Shown here piece after piece: positions 41,768 to 53,574 of a stretch of 64,000 nt of DNA. A program made the translations under genes and the position numbers. Within the stretch, counting starts at the first letter, position 1; each line of letters starts with the position of its first letter. The notes beneath the pieces were generated by a model. The model made no database searches. It was not told the origin of the DNA and saw only the letters and a list, made by a program, of their open reading frames with translations. The stretch lies in contig CAWGKA010000008.1 of assembly GCA_963823045.1 (NCBI GenBank), forward strand, positions 186,001 to 250,000. The letters are read 5' to 3'. Source of the stretch: JADLGL01 sp963823045. Lineage in GTDB: Bacteria; Pseudomonadota; Alphaproteobacteria; Rhizobiales; Kaistiaceae.

Positions 41768-42217
41768 ATGCGTGAACAGATCGAAGCCGCTCTTAAAGAT
41801 GCCGCGGAGGCCCACGATCGCCGTCGCCTCAACACGCTGCGGCTGATCAAGACGACGGTCAAAGACCGCGACAGCGCCGCCAAGATCGCCGGCGGGGAAG
41901 GCGTAACGGAGGACGACGTAATGGCGATCCTCCTGAAGATGATCAGACAGCGCCTCGAAGCGGCAAAGGCCTACAAGGAAAGCGGCCGCGACAGCCTCGC
42001 CCACGAAGAAATGGAAGAAATCGCCGTCATCAAATCGCTCCTGCCGCGGCAGCTCGAAGAAGGCGAAATTCAGAATGTCTGCGCCGCGGCCATCAAAGAC
42101 ACCGACTCGCACAGCCTCCGTGACCTCGGCAAATGTATGCAGGCGCTGAAACGGCGCTATCCCGGCCAGATGGATTTCGGCAAAGCCATCCAGATCGTGA
42201 AGCAGAAGCTTCAATAG
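41768..42217 (+). CDS. YqeY/GatB-domain protein
   Basis: The 149-residue product is the free-standing YqeY family, an all-helical domain like the C-terminal tail of the tRNA amidotransferase subunit GatB. Seen are EQIEAALKDAAEAHDRRRLN, LRLIKTTVKDRDSAAK, EMEEIAVIKSLLPRQLEEGE and DLGKCMQALKRRYPGQMDFG. In other bacteria it lies close to dnaG and rpoD, and it does so here. The start MREQIEAALKDA has GGAGAAGG just upstream. Its biochemical role is not established. Confidence 0.9.
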   Translation: MREQIEAALKDAAEAHDRRRLNTLRLIKTTVKDRDSAAKIAGGEGVTEDDVMAILLKMIRQRLEAAKAYKESGRDSLAHEEMEEIAVIKSLLPRQLEEGEIQNVCAAAIKDTDSHSLRDLGKCMQALKRRYPGQMDFGKAIQIVKQKLQ

Positions 42218-42266
42218 ACTGACCTAGATCAAAGCGCCCGCCAGCTCCGACAGCGAGACTGGCTTC

Positions 42267-42518
42267 ATGGACGCCTCGCAAATCTTCATCCTCATCGCGA
42301 TTGTCACGCTCGCAGCGATCGCGGCGCTGTGGTTCTTCGTCATCCGCAAGCACGGGCCGAAACCGCTCTCGCCGCTTTCCGGCGTCGCATTCGCCTTCGT
42401 CCTCGCCGGCATCATCTTCGGCGACGAACCGCGCTGGCTGGGTTACGGCTTGATCGGCATCGGCGTCGTCGTGGCGATCGCGGACATGATCGTCCACCGA
42501 CCCGGCCGGGGCGTGTGA
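42267..42518 (+). CDS. small three-helix membrane protein
   Basis: The 83-residue product has three hydrophobic segments (IFILIAIVTLAAIAALWFFV, LSGVAFAFVLAGIIFG and LGYGLIGIGVVVAIADMIV) and the basic loop RKHGPKPLSP after the first. It lies between yqeY and dnaG on the same strand, 49 bases after yqeY. Comparable small proteins are found widely in rhizobia without an assigned function. Confidence 0.65.
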   Translation: MDASQIFILIAIVTLAAIAALWFFVIRKHGPKPLSPLSGVAFAFVLAGIIFGDEPRWLGYGLIGIGVVVAIADMIVHRPGRGV

Positions 42519-42605
42519 ATTCCCGGCACAACTCGACCGCCGAATCGCTTTCCGCCGCATTGATGCGCTACTGATTCGCTCCAAGCGGATTTCGCGAATC
42601 ACCTG

Positions 42606-44564
42606 ATGCGATACTCGACTGCGCTCCTCGAAGAGATCCGGAACCGCCTGCCCCTGTCGCAGGTGGTCGGTCGGCGCGTGTCCTGGGACAAGCGCAAGAC
42701 CCACGCCGCCAAGGGCGACTTCTGGGCCTGCTGCCCGTTCCATGGCGAGAAGACGCCGTCCTTCCACGCCGACGATCGCCGCGGCCGCTATCACTGCTTC
42801 GGCTGCGGCAAGGACGGCGACATCTTCACCTTCCTCACCGAGACCGAGGGGATCAGCTTCCCCGAGGCGGTGGAGCGGCTGGCGAGCGAAGCCGGCGTCC
42901 CGCTGCCCGCGCAGAGCCCGGAGGCCGAGGCGCGCGACAAGCGGGAGGCGAGCCTCGCCGATGTGCTGGAGGCGGCGGCGAAGTTCTTCGAAGCCGAGCT
43001 GGCGTCACCGCGCGGATCAAGCGTCCGCGCCTATCTCGAACGCCGCCGCATGGGCCGCGAAGCGCAGCAGCGCTTCCGCCTCGGCTATGCCGGGCCGAGC
43101 CGCAACGCGCTGAAGGAGCATCTCGCCGGCAAGGGCATCAGCCAGGAAATGATGGTGGAGGCCGGCCTCCTCATCACCGGCGACGACATTCCGGTCTCCT
43201 TCGACCGTTTCCGCGACCGCGTAATGTTCCCGATCACCAATTTCCGTGGCCGCGTCGTCGCCTTCGGCGGCCGCGCCTTGTCGCCAGACGCGCAGGCGAA
43301 GTACCTGAACTCGCCGGAAACCGCTCTCTTCCAGAAGGGCTCGCTCCTCTACAACGGCCAGAACGCGCGCGCCGCGGCCTATGGCGCCGGGACCGTGATC
43401 GCCGTCGAGGGCTATGTCGACGTCATCGCCATGGCCATGGCCGGCTTCGAGAACACCGTGGCGCCGCTCGGCACCGCCCTGACCGACCGGCAACTGCAGC
43501 TTCTCTGGCGCATGGCGCCCGAACCGATCCTCTGCTTCGACGGCGACGCCGCGGGCCTCAGGGCCGCCCACCGCGCCATCGATCTCGCGCTACCGCTCGT
43601 GCAGCCCGATCACACGCTCCGCTTCGCTCTCCTGCCGGAAGGCGTCGACCCGGACGACCTCATCGGCTCATCGGGCCCGAAAGCGATGCAGCAGGTGCTC
43701 GACGCGGCGCTGCCGCTGGTCGACATGCTGTGGGAGCGCGAGACGGCGTCAGGCCGCTTCGACACGCCGGAACGCCGCGCCGGCCTTGAGAAGCGGCTCG
43801 AAGAAGTCGTCGCAACCATCGGCAACGACTCGATTCGGCGGCACTACCGCGAGGCTTTTGGCGAACGCCTCCGCGCCTTCTTCGGCGGCGACCGGCCCGC
43901 CCCCGCCCGCAGCGGCCGCCCATCCTCGCGCCAGCCCTTTCGTCGCGGCTTCGACGATTGGCGGAGCGCCCAGAACCGCGGGCCGCTGACGCCGCGCTAT
44001 CAACCCGCCGAGGCGCCACGGATCTCGCCGCAGCTAAGCCGTTCCGTCCGCAGCAAGAATTCGGCGCAGCCCTCCCTCGCCGAGGCGATGCTGCTGGTCA
44101 CAATCGTCCATCACGATTCCCTGCTCGACCGCCATTTGGATGACTTCCTCACCGTCGAGCTCAGCCATCGCGATCTCGACGCCCTGCGCCACGCCATCGT
44201 CGTCGCCGCAGCCGACGATCGGGGCGGACGGCCGCTTGCCGAGCAGCTGGCCGAGGCCGGACATGGCGACACGCTCGCCCGACTCGATCAGATCGTCCGC
44301 CGCAGCGGCGTCTGGCAGGCCCTGGAGGGCGCCGACGATAGTGACGCAGAGCATGGCTGGGTGCAGGCAATCACCTTGCACCGGCGCGCGCGGGCGTTAC
44401 ATAAAGAGCTTGCGCAGGCGGAGGCGGCTTATGCGGGTGACATGAGCGAGCCAAATTTCGCCAGAATGATCGAGATTCAGCGGCAATTGTCCAATGCCGA
44501 GGGCACCGAGGCGTCGATCGACGGCTTTGGGCGATCCTCCGGCCGGCAAGCCCGGGAATGGTAG
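42606..44564 (+). CDS. dnaG: DNA primase DnaG
   Basis: DnaG synthesises the RNA primers of the replication fork. The 652-residue product has the CHC2 zinc finger (FWACCPFHGEKTPSFHADDR and YHCFGCGKDGDIFTFL), the RNA polymerase core with RDRVMFPITNFRGRVVAFGG, the TOPRIM motifs VIAVEGYVDVIAMAMAGFEN and CFDGDAAGLRAAHRAIDLAL, and a C-terminal helicase-binding domain after a Pro/Arg-rich linker near residues 430-480. Together with yqeY upstream and rpoD downstream it forms the macromolecular-synthesis region. Frame intact. Confidence 0.97.
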   Translation: MRYSTALLEEIRNRLPLSQVVGRRVSWDKRKTHAAKGDFWACCPFHGEKTPSFHADDRRGRYHCFGCGKDGDIFTFLTETEGISFPEAVERLASEAGVPLPAQSPEAEARDKREASLADVLEAAAKFFEAELASPRGSSVRAYLERRRMGREAQQRFRLGYAGPSRNALKEHLAGKGISQEMMVEAGLLITGDDIPVSFDRFRDRVMFPITNFRGRVVAFGGRALSPDAQAKYLNSPETALFQKGSLLYNGQNARAAAYGAGTVIAVEGYVDVIAMAMAGFENTVAPLGTALTDRQLQLLWRMAPEPILCFDGDAAGLRAAHRAIDLALPLVQPDHTLRFALLPEGVDPDDLIGSSGPKAMQQVLDAALPLVDMLWERETASGRFDTPERRAGLEKRLEEVVATIGNDSIRRHYREAFGERLRAFFGGDRPAPARSGRPSSRQPFRRGFDDWRSAQNRGPLTPRYQPAEAPRISPQLSRSVRSKNSAQPSLAEAMLLVTIVHHDSLLDRHLDDFLTVELSHRDLDALRHAIVVAAADDRGGRPLAEQLAEAGHGDTLARLDQIVRRSGVWQALEGADDSDAEHGWVQAITLHRRARALHKELAQAEAAYAGDMSEPNFARMIEIQRQLSNAEGTEASIDGFGRSSGRQAREW

Positions 44565-44691
44565 TCAGGCCGCGGCGAACGCGGTTAATCGCGACTTAAC
44601 GCGAAGCAGGTCAGACAGGGGCGCCCGCGTCCTTCGCAGGCAATGATTTGATCGGCCGGGCTTTGACCCGGCCCGGCAGAAGCAGGTGAGC

Positions 44692-46737
<2,046 letters not shown>

Positions 46738-46755
46738 GATACAAAAAACCGACGC

Positions 46756-47028
46756 ATGGCCGTGGAAGCAAACCCGCTTGACGCGATCCGGCAGCAACTC
46801 GATGACGAGTTGGCTGGAAGGGATGCCAACGTCGGAATTGCCTTCGGCGCCGAGTTGTTTGAGCAGTTTCGCTCAAACGGCTGGTTCACACTGGAGACCA
46901 TGGGGGTCGTTGGCAGCTTCTTTCTAGGTGCAAGGCTGCCAGCCTATAGACGCACTCACTTTGTCTTTCAAACGTGGGACATCGCCCCTGGTGAGTACCG
47001 GATCGGTGGCAACAACCTGCCGAAATAG
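46756..47028 (+). CDS. hypothetical protein at the edge of a lower-GC insert
   Basis: The 90-residue product (MAVEANPLDAIRQQLDDELA, then GIAFGAELFEQFRSNGWFTL and FQTWDIAPGEYRIGGNNLPK) has no motif I recognise. It begins 18 bases after rpoD and reads on the same strand, but its base composition is nearer to the following OLD-type gene than to rpoD, and it is convergent with that gene. It may be cargo of the inserted segment. No signal peptide or membrane helix is evident. Confidence 0.5.
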   Translation: MAVEANPLDAIRQQLDDELAGRDANVGIAFGAELFEQFRSNGWFTLETMGVVGSFFLGARLPAYRRTHFVFQTWDIAPGEYRIGGNNLPK

Positions 47029-47065
47029 TCCGTGTTATGGGCAGGACATCCCCTTGGATAGGTGA

Positions 47066-49038
47066 TCACTTCAACAACGCGTTCAGTTGGCGAAACAAGG
47101 CCTCCGCTCGATCGAGCGTCTGAGCAACGCCCGCTCGCTCCGCCTTCAGAAACTCGGGGTGTTGGAGAAGCCATTCAGAAGGCCCAAAATGGTCGTACTC
47201 TGGGACTTGCTCCGGCAACGTACGAAAGTACGCTTCGGCTTTCTTCACCAATCGCTCTGTGGACTGATCAGCTTCATCGAGGCTCTGCGCAGTCAGTCGA
47301 TGACCGCCATCTAGTGAATAGGCCTCGTTGACGAGGTCAACGAACAAATCAGGTTCAAACAAGTCCTCAACGTCAGCCTCTGCCTTTCCTGTCACCTCGT
47401 TGAGTGTGATTACCGCACCCTTCTCAAGAATCTCCAAGTTTAGTAACTTTCTAGCTTCTTCTTCTGTCCAGAGGCGTAATCTGCCAACACAACAACATTG
47501 AGTTCGTTGCCTTTGAACAAAGACACGAAGGCTTTGATGTTTCCAATTCCTCCGGTCGGACAGAGTGTCCATTTAGGGTCTAGGCCCTCTCTATTAGATC
47601 GAGACGCAGCAGACGACAGAGCCTTCAGGTGAAGGATGTCGCTTGGCCCCTCAACCAACAGCGTGTGCTTTCCCACGAAGAGCGATTGCGTGATTTCGTA
47701 GCCCAATGCTCCCTGGAGAGGAAATACCGTATCGGGGTCATGGCTCAGGACGTCTTCACGGACCTTGGTGCCCTTCAACTCGTACTTCCCGGGACGGATC
47801 AGGGTCACCGCGTCCTCGACAATTCGGGACGACAGAAGCCGCTCAGGATCGACCATGAATGGCGAGTGGGTGCTATACACAACTTCGTGCCCTTTCTCGT
47901 GGCCAGTTTCTGCTGAAGAAGCGAAGAAGGTCCGATTGCGCTTTTCCGTGAAGAGTTAAGCCAGGCTCGTCCAGTAAGAGGATGGCCGGGACCTTGTCTC
48001 CTTTGACTTGAGAGAACTTCACCAAGAACGAAAAGAACCAAACAAAGCCCGCGCTCCGTTCCGAAAACGGTACGTCAACTCGGTGAATGCTATTCTCGAT
48101 CCGCGCTCGCGCAATCGGTGCCCTGGTTGAGCGGCGGGCGGTCCCTGGCATGGCTGGCCCGACAGTCACTTCGACCGAAAGGAATGGATTCTCAGTCCAG
48201 TATTCAAATATCTCATCGGTTATCGCGTTTGACGCAGACTTCAACTGGGCATTGAAGGTCTCGTAGGTGTCTGTGCCAGGATTTCCTCAAGAGAGGTGCC
48301 TGCGTAATGTAGGAAATCTGTAAATAGTTGCATCGACCTTCGTTCGTCGTTGGATGTGTTGAGTTTTAGACTGTTTAGAAGCTCTATCTGCACTTCGCCG
48401 GCCATTCCGTCATAGTTAGAAAAATACATGAACTTCGGAAGGTAGCGCTTCCAACACCTCGCGCACGCGACCGTACACCGAGAAGTTCGGGTGGCCTTCA
48501 CTTTGACCGCGAGCGCTTTGAGTTTCTCCGAAGGCTGACCTTGCAGAAGGTTCTCTGCGATTCCTGGGGTCTGAGGCTGCAAGCGCGCGCTTTCTCAATT
48601 CAGTCGCGTCTACGATTCGCACCCCCGATTAGATGCTTTAGCGCCTCTGCACCATCGAGCGGTACAGTCCAGTGCGGTCCGCTGTCATAAAGCCCGGTGA
48701 TGGTCAGCTCATTTCCGGTAACTGCGGCGCTGCCAAAGTCGAGATTCAAGCAGCTTGCGCTCTTCGCCGTTGATCCGCCATTTCGTGACGGCGATCGGCC
48801 CGGACCGTCTGGATGGCGTTCCTTATATCGCGTCAGAAATCGGCGCGGATAATCTCGCTCCCTGGTCGTATCCGTAGGGGGTTGCTTTGTGCGCGTTCAA
48901 CCCAGCCAGTGCCTGAAGAACAGCAGACTTGCCAGCCTCGTTCTTGCCGACTAGGCAGGTGATATCTTCCTCTATGCCGAAGTTGCCGCTGTCTTCTACC
49001 GACCGGAAGTTTTTGACTTGCAGCGCTATCAGTTTCAT
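47066..49038 (-). pseudogene. OLD-family ATP-dependent nuclease, broken by several frameshifts
   Basis: Read across frames, the product begins MKLIALQVKNFRSVEDSGNF, with Walker A in TCLVGKNEAGKSAVLQALAG. It continues through ERDYPRRFLTRYKERHPDG, reaches Walker B in KVPAILLLDEPGLTLHGKAQ, VVYSTHSPFMVDPERL, and ends in a TOPRIM nuclease domain (HTLLVEGPSDILHLKALS and ELNVVVLADYASGQKKK). This is the architecture of overcoming-lysogenisation-defect nucleases, many of which act in phage defence. I count about six or more frame breaks in 2 kb. A hand count of bases 47,281-47,400 gives 64 G+C of 120, well below the neighbouring rpoD, so it was probably acquired. True decay and assembly error cannot be separated here. 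Confidence 0.75.
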
Positions 49039-49305
49039 TGGGGTCGCTTGGTTGTGCGGACAAGGGGACCATCAATGAAAACGCGCTTCCCACATGCAAT
49101 GCAACCCAAAAGTCGCCTGCCCGGCCTCCTCGTTGCAGAAGAAAGTCCGCCCACGGCGCTAGGCCGGGTAAGGGGCTCAGAAACACAAGTCCGTTGGCCC
49201 ATCTGCGCGATCTGGATGAGGTTGCCGGCGTCGAAGACGGCGGTGGTCTCGGCGGCTGGGTGAAGATGACGCCCGCCAGGTGGTTGGACGCGCTGCATAG
49301 CGAAC

Positions 49306-49392
49306 CGTCATTCCGGACGGCCAAGGGCCGATCCGGAATGACGAAGACAAAAATCCTGGCGAGGTCCGGGTTCCGCTTCGCGACCCCGGACC
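49306..49392. repeat. bipartite extragenic palindrome (REP-like)
   Basis: Two perfect inverted repeats stand side by side: CGTCATTCCGGA/TCCGGAATGACG with a 14-base loop (49,306-49,343) and GGTCCGGG/CCCGGACC with a 14-base loop (49,363-49,392). The sequence has the form of the dispersed palindromes common in rhizobial intergenic regions. No other copy is seen in this window. The rest of the 49,039-49,416 gap holds nothing I recognise. Confidence 0.65.
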
Positions 49393-49416
49393 AATGATGA
49401 CTGCTGCAGGCCGGCG

Positions 49417-49743
49417 CTACTGCGTCGGCAGCGGCATCAGCTCCAGAACGTCGACGGAGTTCTTCGCGTCGGCAAGATGCGGATGGCCGTTGAGCAGCGC
49501 CTTGGCGGCATCGAGATCCGCCGCCTCGACGATGGAATAGCCGTTGACGTCGGCGGGCTTCTCGCCCGTCCCGCTCGGCGAAACATTGCCGCCCGGCATC
49601 AGCGGCGTGCCGCCGTCGATCAGCGCCGCGCCGATGCGACCCATCCAGCCGTTCCACTGCTCCATGACCGCCGCCCCGATCTCGGGCGTCATCGCGCTCA
49701 TGTCGGGCAGAGGCCCGCGATAAAGGAACATGAATTTCGGCAT
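49417..49743 (-). CDS. YCII-related domain protein
   Basis: The 108-residue product begins MPKFMFLYRGPLPDMSAMTP and shows the YCII/DGPF fold with MEQWNGWMGRIGAALIDGGT, PLMPGGNVSPSGTG and the region VNGYSIVEAADLDAAKALLN followed by GHPHL. This small ferredoxin-like fold is of unknown catalytic role; it often accompanies extracytoplasmic sigma factors, but none is adjacent here. The internal ATG is used because the upstream codons do not belong to the family. Confidence 0.85.
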   Translation of the reverse strand: MPKFMFLYRGPLPDMSAMTPEIGAAVMEQWNGWMGRIGAALIDGGTPLMPGGNVSPSGTGEKPADVNGYSIVEAADLDAAKALLNGHPHLADAKNSVDVLELMPLPTQ

Positions 49744-49893
49744 TCTTCCCTCCCTGTTTTGACCGGCCGAGGCCGGCGTCGCTTCCGTGACTTCTATGAC
49801 GTTCACATAGGCTTGGACGCCGCCATTGTACGCGCTGAGCGACAAAGCCGGCAGCGCATTCCGTCCGCGATCACGACAGAATGACGCCGCCCG

Positions 49894-52372
49894 TCACGCC
49901 GGGCCGAGCTCAGCCAGCGCCTGCCGCGTCGCGCTGTCGAAGACGCCATCTGCCTTGCCGGCAAGGAGGCCGGCGCCGACGAGATAGCGCTCGACCGCCG
50001 TCAGCACCTCGATCGGATATTCGTCGGCGTGGTTGAGGAACTCATCGACGGCGAGCGGGCTGCCGGCAGACAGAGCCTGCACATAATAGTCGCTCGCGGT
50101 GGCGAGATCGCGCGTCACGCCACGGCCGAATTCATACAGATAGCCGAGCTGGACCAAGGCGTCGGGCTCGCCGGCGGCGGCCGCCTGCTCCCACAGCGTG
50201 CGCGCCGTGGTGGAGTTCTGCTCGACGCCGAGGCCCTGATCGTAGAACACGCCGAGGCGGACCAGCGCATAGGGGATGTCGTTGGTGAGCGCGGCCTGCG
50301 TGTACCAGCGCGCAGCCTCGGCATAGTCCTGTGCAACGCCGTCGCCGCCCTCATAGATGCGGCCGAGCGAGTACATCGAGAACGAGTTCGCCGTTCGCCG
50401 CGCCCTGCTCATACCACTGGCGCGCCACATCGATATCGACGTCGACGCCAAGTCCCAGCTCAAAGAGATAGCCAAGGCTTCCCATCGCCACGCCATTGCC
50501 CTGATCGGCGGCGGCCTCATACCAGACGACCGCCTGCGCATAGTCGACCTCGCCGCCATTGCCGAACTCATACATCGCCGCCAGCGCCTGCATCGCGAAC
50601 GGGTCGCCGGCTTCGGCCGCCTGCCGGTACATCGTCCGGGCCGCCGCCAGATCCTCCGGCACGCCGCGGCCGGTCTCGAGCCGATAGGCGAGAGCGCGCA
50701 GGCCGCCGGCATTGCCGGCATCGGCCGCCATCTGGAACCAGCGCCCGGCCTCGTCGAGATCGGCTGCGACGCCATTGCCCTCGTCATAGAGATAGCCGAG
50801 GAACAGCATCGCATCGCTGCTGCCCGCATCGGCGGCGCGGCGATACCAGCTGATGGCGTCGGCATAGCTCTGCGGCACGACGCGCCCATATTCGTAATGC
50901 ACGCCGACAAGCGTCATCGCCGCGGCACTGCCGAGATCGGCGGCTCGCGTCGCCGCGTCATAGGCCTCGTCCGGCCGGCCGGCCAGGAACGCCACGCGCG
51001 CCAGTTGGAAGAGCACGCGGCGATCATCGGGGTTTTCCTCGGCCGCGGTACGGCAGGCCGTGAGCGCCGGACGGGTGTTGTGCTGCAGCACATAATCGGT
51101 GACGGGCGTGACCGCGTCAGGCCGGTCCGGATCGTAGCGATAGGCGGCATAGCTGTCGCAGACGGCGACCGCATCGTTGGTGTCGACCACAACCGGCGCC
51201 GGCTCTGCCGCGGCCGGAGCGACGGCCTCTTCCACCGGCGGCGCGGCCGGCTCGTCATCCGCGGCCGGCGCAGCGACTTCCGCGCCCCCGCCCTCGGCAG
51301 CCCCAGCCGGAGCGGGCTCGGCGCCGCCGCCGGGCGAAACGAACACAGGGGCGTCGGGCGCGGCCGGCGTTTCGCCTTCCGCCGTCGTCACGGCCCCGCC
51401 TTCCGACAAGCCGCGCAGCTTGTTCAGCGCAGCGCGGGCCAGCTCGGCATAAAGGCCCGTTGGATGGTAGCGGAGGAATGCCGACCAAGCCTCGATCGTG
51501 TCGATAGCCTGCGCCGCCTGATAATCGGCGCGGATGTCCGCCTGATCGGTCGTGTCGGCAACGGTCGTCGTTTGTGTCGGCGTCGGCGGCGGCGGCACGA
51601 AGTAGACCGCCTGTCGACCGAGCGAAGCGTTCCACACCGGCTGCTGCGCGCCGTCTGTCGCGTCCAAGACGTCGTCATGGACGAGCCGCAGCATGCCGTC
51701 GACCTCGAGGCCCGGCGTCTCCATATGCGCCAGGAAAGCCGCGGTGAACGGACTATGATCGCCGTCGCCATCGTCTGCCACTTGGCCGGCGTCGGCGGCA
51801 AACACGATCAGCGTCGAACCGGCATCGTCGACGCGCGCGAGGCCCCGGCCGACCGAGCGCGTCGTCCCGCTCCGCTCCATGCGCGAGGCGAAGGGGTTGT
51901 CCCGGCAAGCATCGAGGATGATCAGGCGGAGCGCATGCGCCTGCTCCACCGCGACCATGACGCGGTCGAGCGGCACGGCCTCGTCATAGACATGGGTATC
52001 GCGCAGCAGCTGGGCATCGGTCGGAATGAGATAGTCGACGCCGTCGACCTCGATGCCATGGCCGGCGTAGTAGACCACCGCCACGTTCGCCAAAGCCGCC
52101 TTCAGTTCGAATTCCTGGAGCGCCCGTCGCATCGAGACCTGATCGGCATCGAGCACGAGCGTGACGTCAAAGCCGACTCGATCGAAGGCTTCGGCGATCG
52201 CCTGCGCGTCGTTGATGGGGTTGTCGAGGCGCGGCACCAATTCATAGGCGGAGTTGCCGATAACCAGCGCGACCCGGCTGCCGTCCGGCTCCTGCGCAGC
52301 CGCCCCTGCGGCCCACAGGACGGCAAGGATGACGACGACACCCTTGCGAACCCAGCGCGTTGCAAAACCCAT
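49894..52372 (-). CDS. caspase-like (C14) protease with SEL1 repeats (one frameshift in this sequence)
   Basis: The restored 825-residue protein has a signal peptide (VVILAVLWAAGAAAQ), a caspase-like domain (RVALVIGNSAYELVPRLDNP, catalytic His in VVYYAGHGIEVDGVDYLIP, catalytic Cys in RLIILDACRDNPFASRM) and a Pro/Ala/Glu-rich linker. About ten SEL1/TPR-like repeats follow (for example AMLFLGYLYDEGNGVAADLD and LVQLGYLYEFGRGVTRDLAT), and the end resembles a peptidoglycan-binding tail (GLLAGKADGVFDSATRQALA). The frame breaks near 50,385, and removing one G joins NGVAMGSLGYLFELG... to SFSMYSLGRIYEGGDG. Such proteins are frequent in rhizobia; their substrates are unknown. Confidence 0.82.
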
Positions 52373-52466
52373 TGCCACCCCTCGGCGCCACCTCATTGGC
52401 GGTGGGCGCCGATTATATCGGCGGGGGCCGGTGCCACAAGGAGCGGCCGCCGGCCCCGGGAAACGC

Positions 52467-53156
52467 CTATTGTGGCGCGATCTCGTAGACCAGCGTGGCG
52501 TTGGCCGTAATTGCCTGCTCGCCGGCAACGATCGGCACGGCCATCGCGCGCACCATGTCGAATTGCGGCTGGTTGTTGGCGTAGGTCGATACCGTCAGCA
52601 CCCGCACCAGGCGGACACCGGCGGCATCGGCCATCAGCTGGGCGCGGCGTTGCGCATCGGCGATGGCGGCCTGAATCGCCTCATCCTGCAGCGGTTGCGG
52701 ATTGGCGATGTCGAAGCTGATGCCGTTGATCTGGTTGGCGCCAGCAGTAACGACCTGGTCGAGAATATCGCCCGACGCGTTGATGTCGCGAATGCGCACC
52801 GTCACCTGATTGCTGACGTTGTAGGCGATGATCCGCTGCGTCTGGTCGTCGGCAGGGCGAAGCTCGGCATAGACCGGATTGATCGAGAAGCCGGAGGTCG
52901 TGACATCCGCCTGGTCGACACCAGCGGCGAGGATCGCGTCGATGACGTTCTGCATGTCGGCGCTGTTGGCGCTGAGCGCTTCGCTCGGCGTATCGCCACG
53001 GGTGGTGACGCCGATGCTGACGACAAGGATGTCCGGCGTGGCCATAACGGCGCCGGTTCCCTCGGCTGTGAGCGTCGCCGTTTCCGGCGCGTTCTGCGCC
53101 AGGGACGGCGTCGCCGCGAATACGAGCAAGGAGGCAATCAGAGCAAGGCGCTTCAT
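52467..53156 (-). CDS. SIMPL-domain periplasmic protein (DUF541)
   Basis: The 229-residue product has a signal peptide ending SLAQ and a SIMPL domain throughout: LTAEGTGAVMATPDILVVSI, GVTTRGDTPSEALSANSADM and, later, ANPQPLQDEAIQAAIADAQR with RAQLMADAAGVRLVRVLTV. Members are periplasmic oligomers related to the oxidative-stress protein YggE. It lies about 95 bases upstream of the caspase-like gene on the same strand, but no operon link is shown by overlap. Confidence 0.88.
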   Translation of the reverse strand: MKRLALIASLLVFAATPSLAQNAPETATLTAEGTGAVMATPDILVVSIGVTTRGDTPSEALSANSADMQNVIDAILAAGVDQADVTTSGFSINPVYAELRPADDQTQRIIAYNVSNQVTVRIRDINASGDILDQVVTAGANQINGISFDIANPQPLQDEAIQAAIADAQRRAQLMADAAGVRLVRVLTVSTYANNQPQFDMVRAMAVPIVAGEQAITANATLVYEIAPQ

Positions 53157-53314
53157 CTGGTTTCAAACTCCGGTTGTGTCGGCGTTATCCCGTTCTTCCC
53201 CCGACGGCGCAAGCTGCCAGCGTTTTGCGACCGCATTGCGGCCATGGCTTCTTGCCGGAGCTTTGGCCGGCTACGTATAAGGACATCGAAGCCGGCTGCT
53301 TCATGCGTTCGGCA

Positions 53315-53390
53315 GGGCCCGTAGCTCAATGGTTAGAGCCGACCGCTCATAACGGTCTGGTTGCAGGTTCGAGTCCTGCCGGGCCCACCA
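53315..53390 (+). tRNA. tRNA with anticodon CAT, elongator Met or Ile2
   Basis: The 76-base gene folds into a full cloverleaf: acceptor GGGCCCG/CGGGCCC, D arm GCTC...GAGC, anticodon stem GACCG/CGGTC with loop CTCATAA (anticodon at 53,348-53,350), T arm GCAGG/CCTGC with TTCGAGT, and encoded CCA. A paired first base (G1-C72) excludes the initiator tRNA. The sequence resembles the Ile2 type whose C34 is changed to lysidine, but elongator Met cannot be ruled out by eye. Confidence 0.93.
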
Positions 53391-53574
53391 CTCAGTCCCC
53401 TGTGTGGGCGGCATCTATCCGACGCTTGGCAAGAAGCGCGACTTTCAGGCATTCCACGTGAGTTTCGTGGCGCTGGTCTGGTCGGGAGACGAAGGTCCGG
53501 CGCTGATATTGGCCAATACCCCACTTCGTCTATGGGCAGTTTTTGGGGACCAGACGTCTGGCCAACTGATGCAG

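Noticed and set aside
50357..52510. A 717-residue open frame on the plus strand opposite the caspase-like gene
   Set aside because: Arg/His/Gly-rich, no family feature and no ribosome-binding site; typical antisense shadow of a high-GC gene.
53315..53390. Initiator tRNA
   Set aside because: Bases 1 and 72 pair (G-C), whereas bacterial initiator tRNA has a mismatch there.
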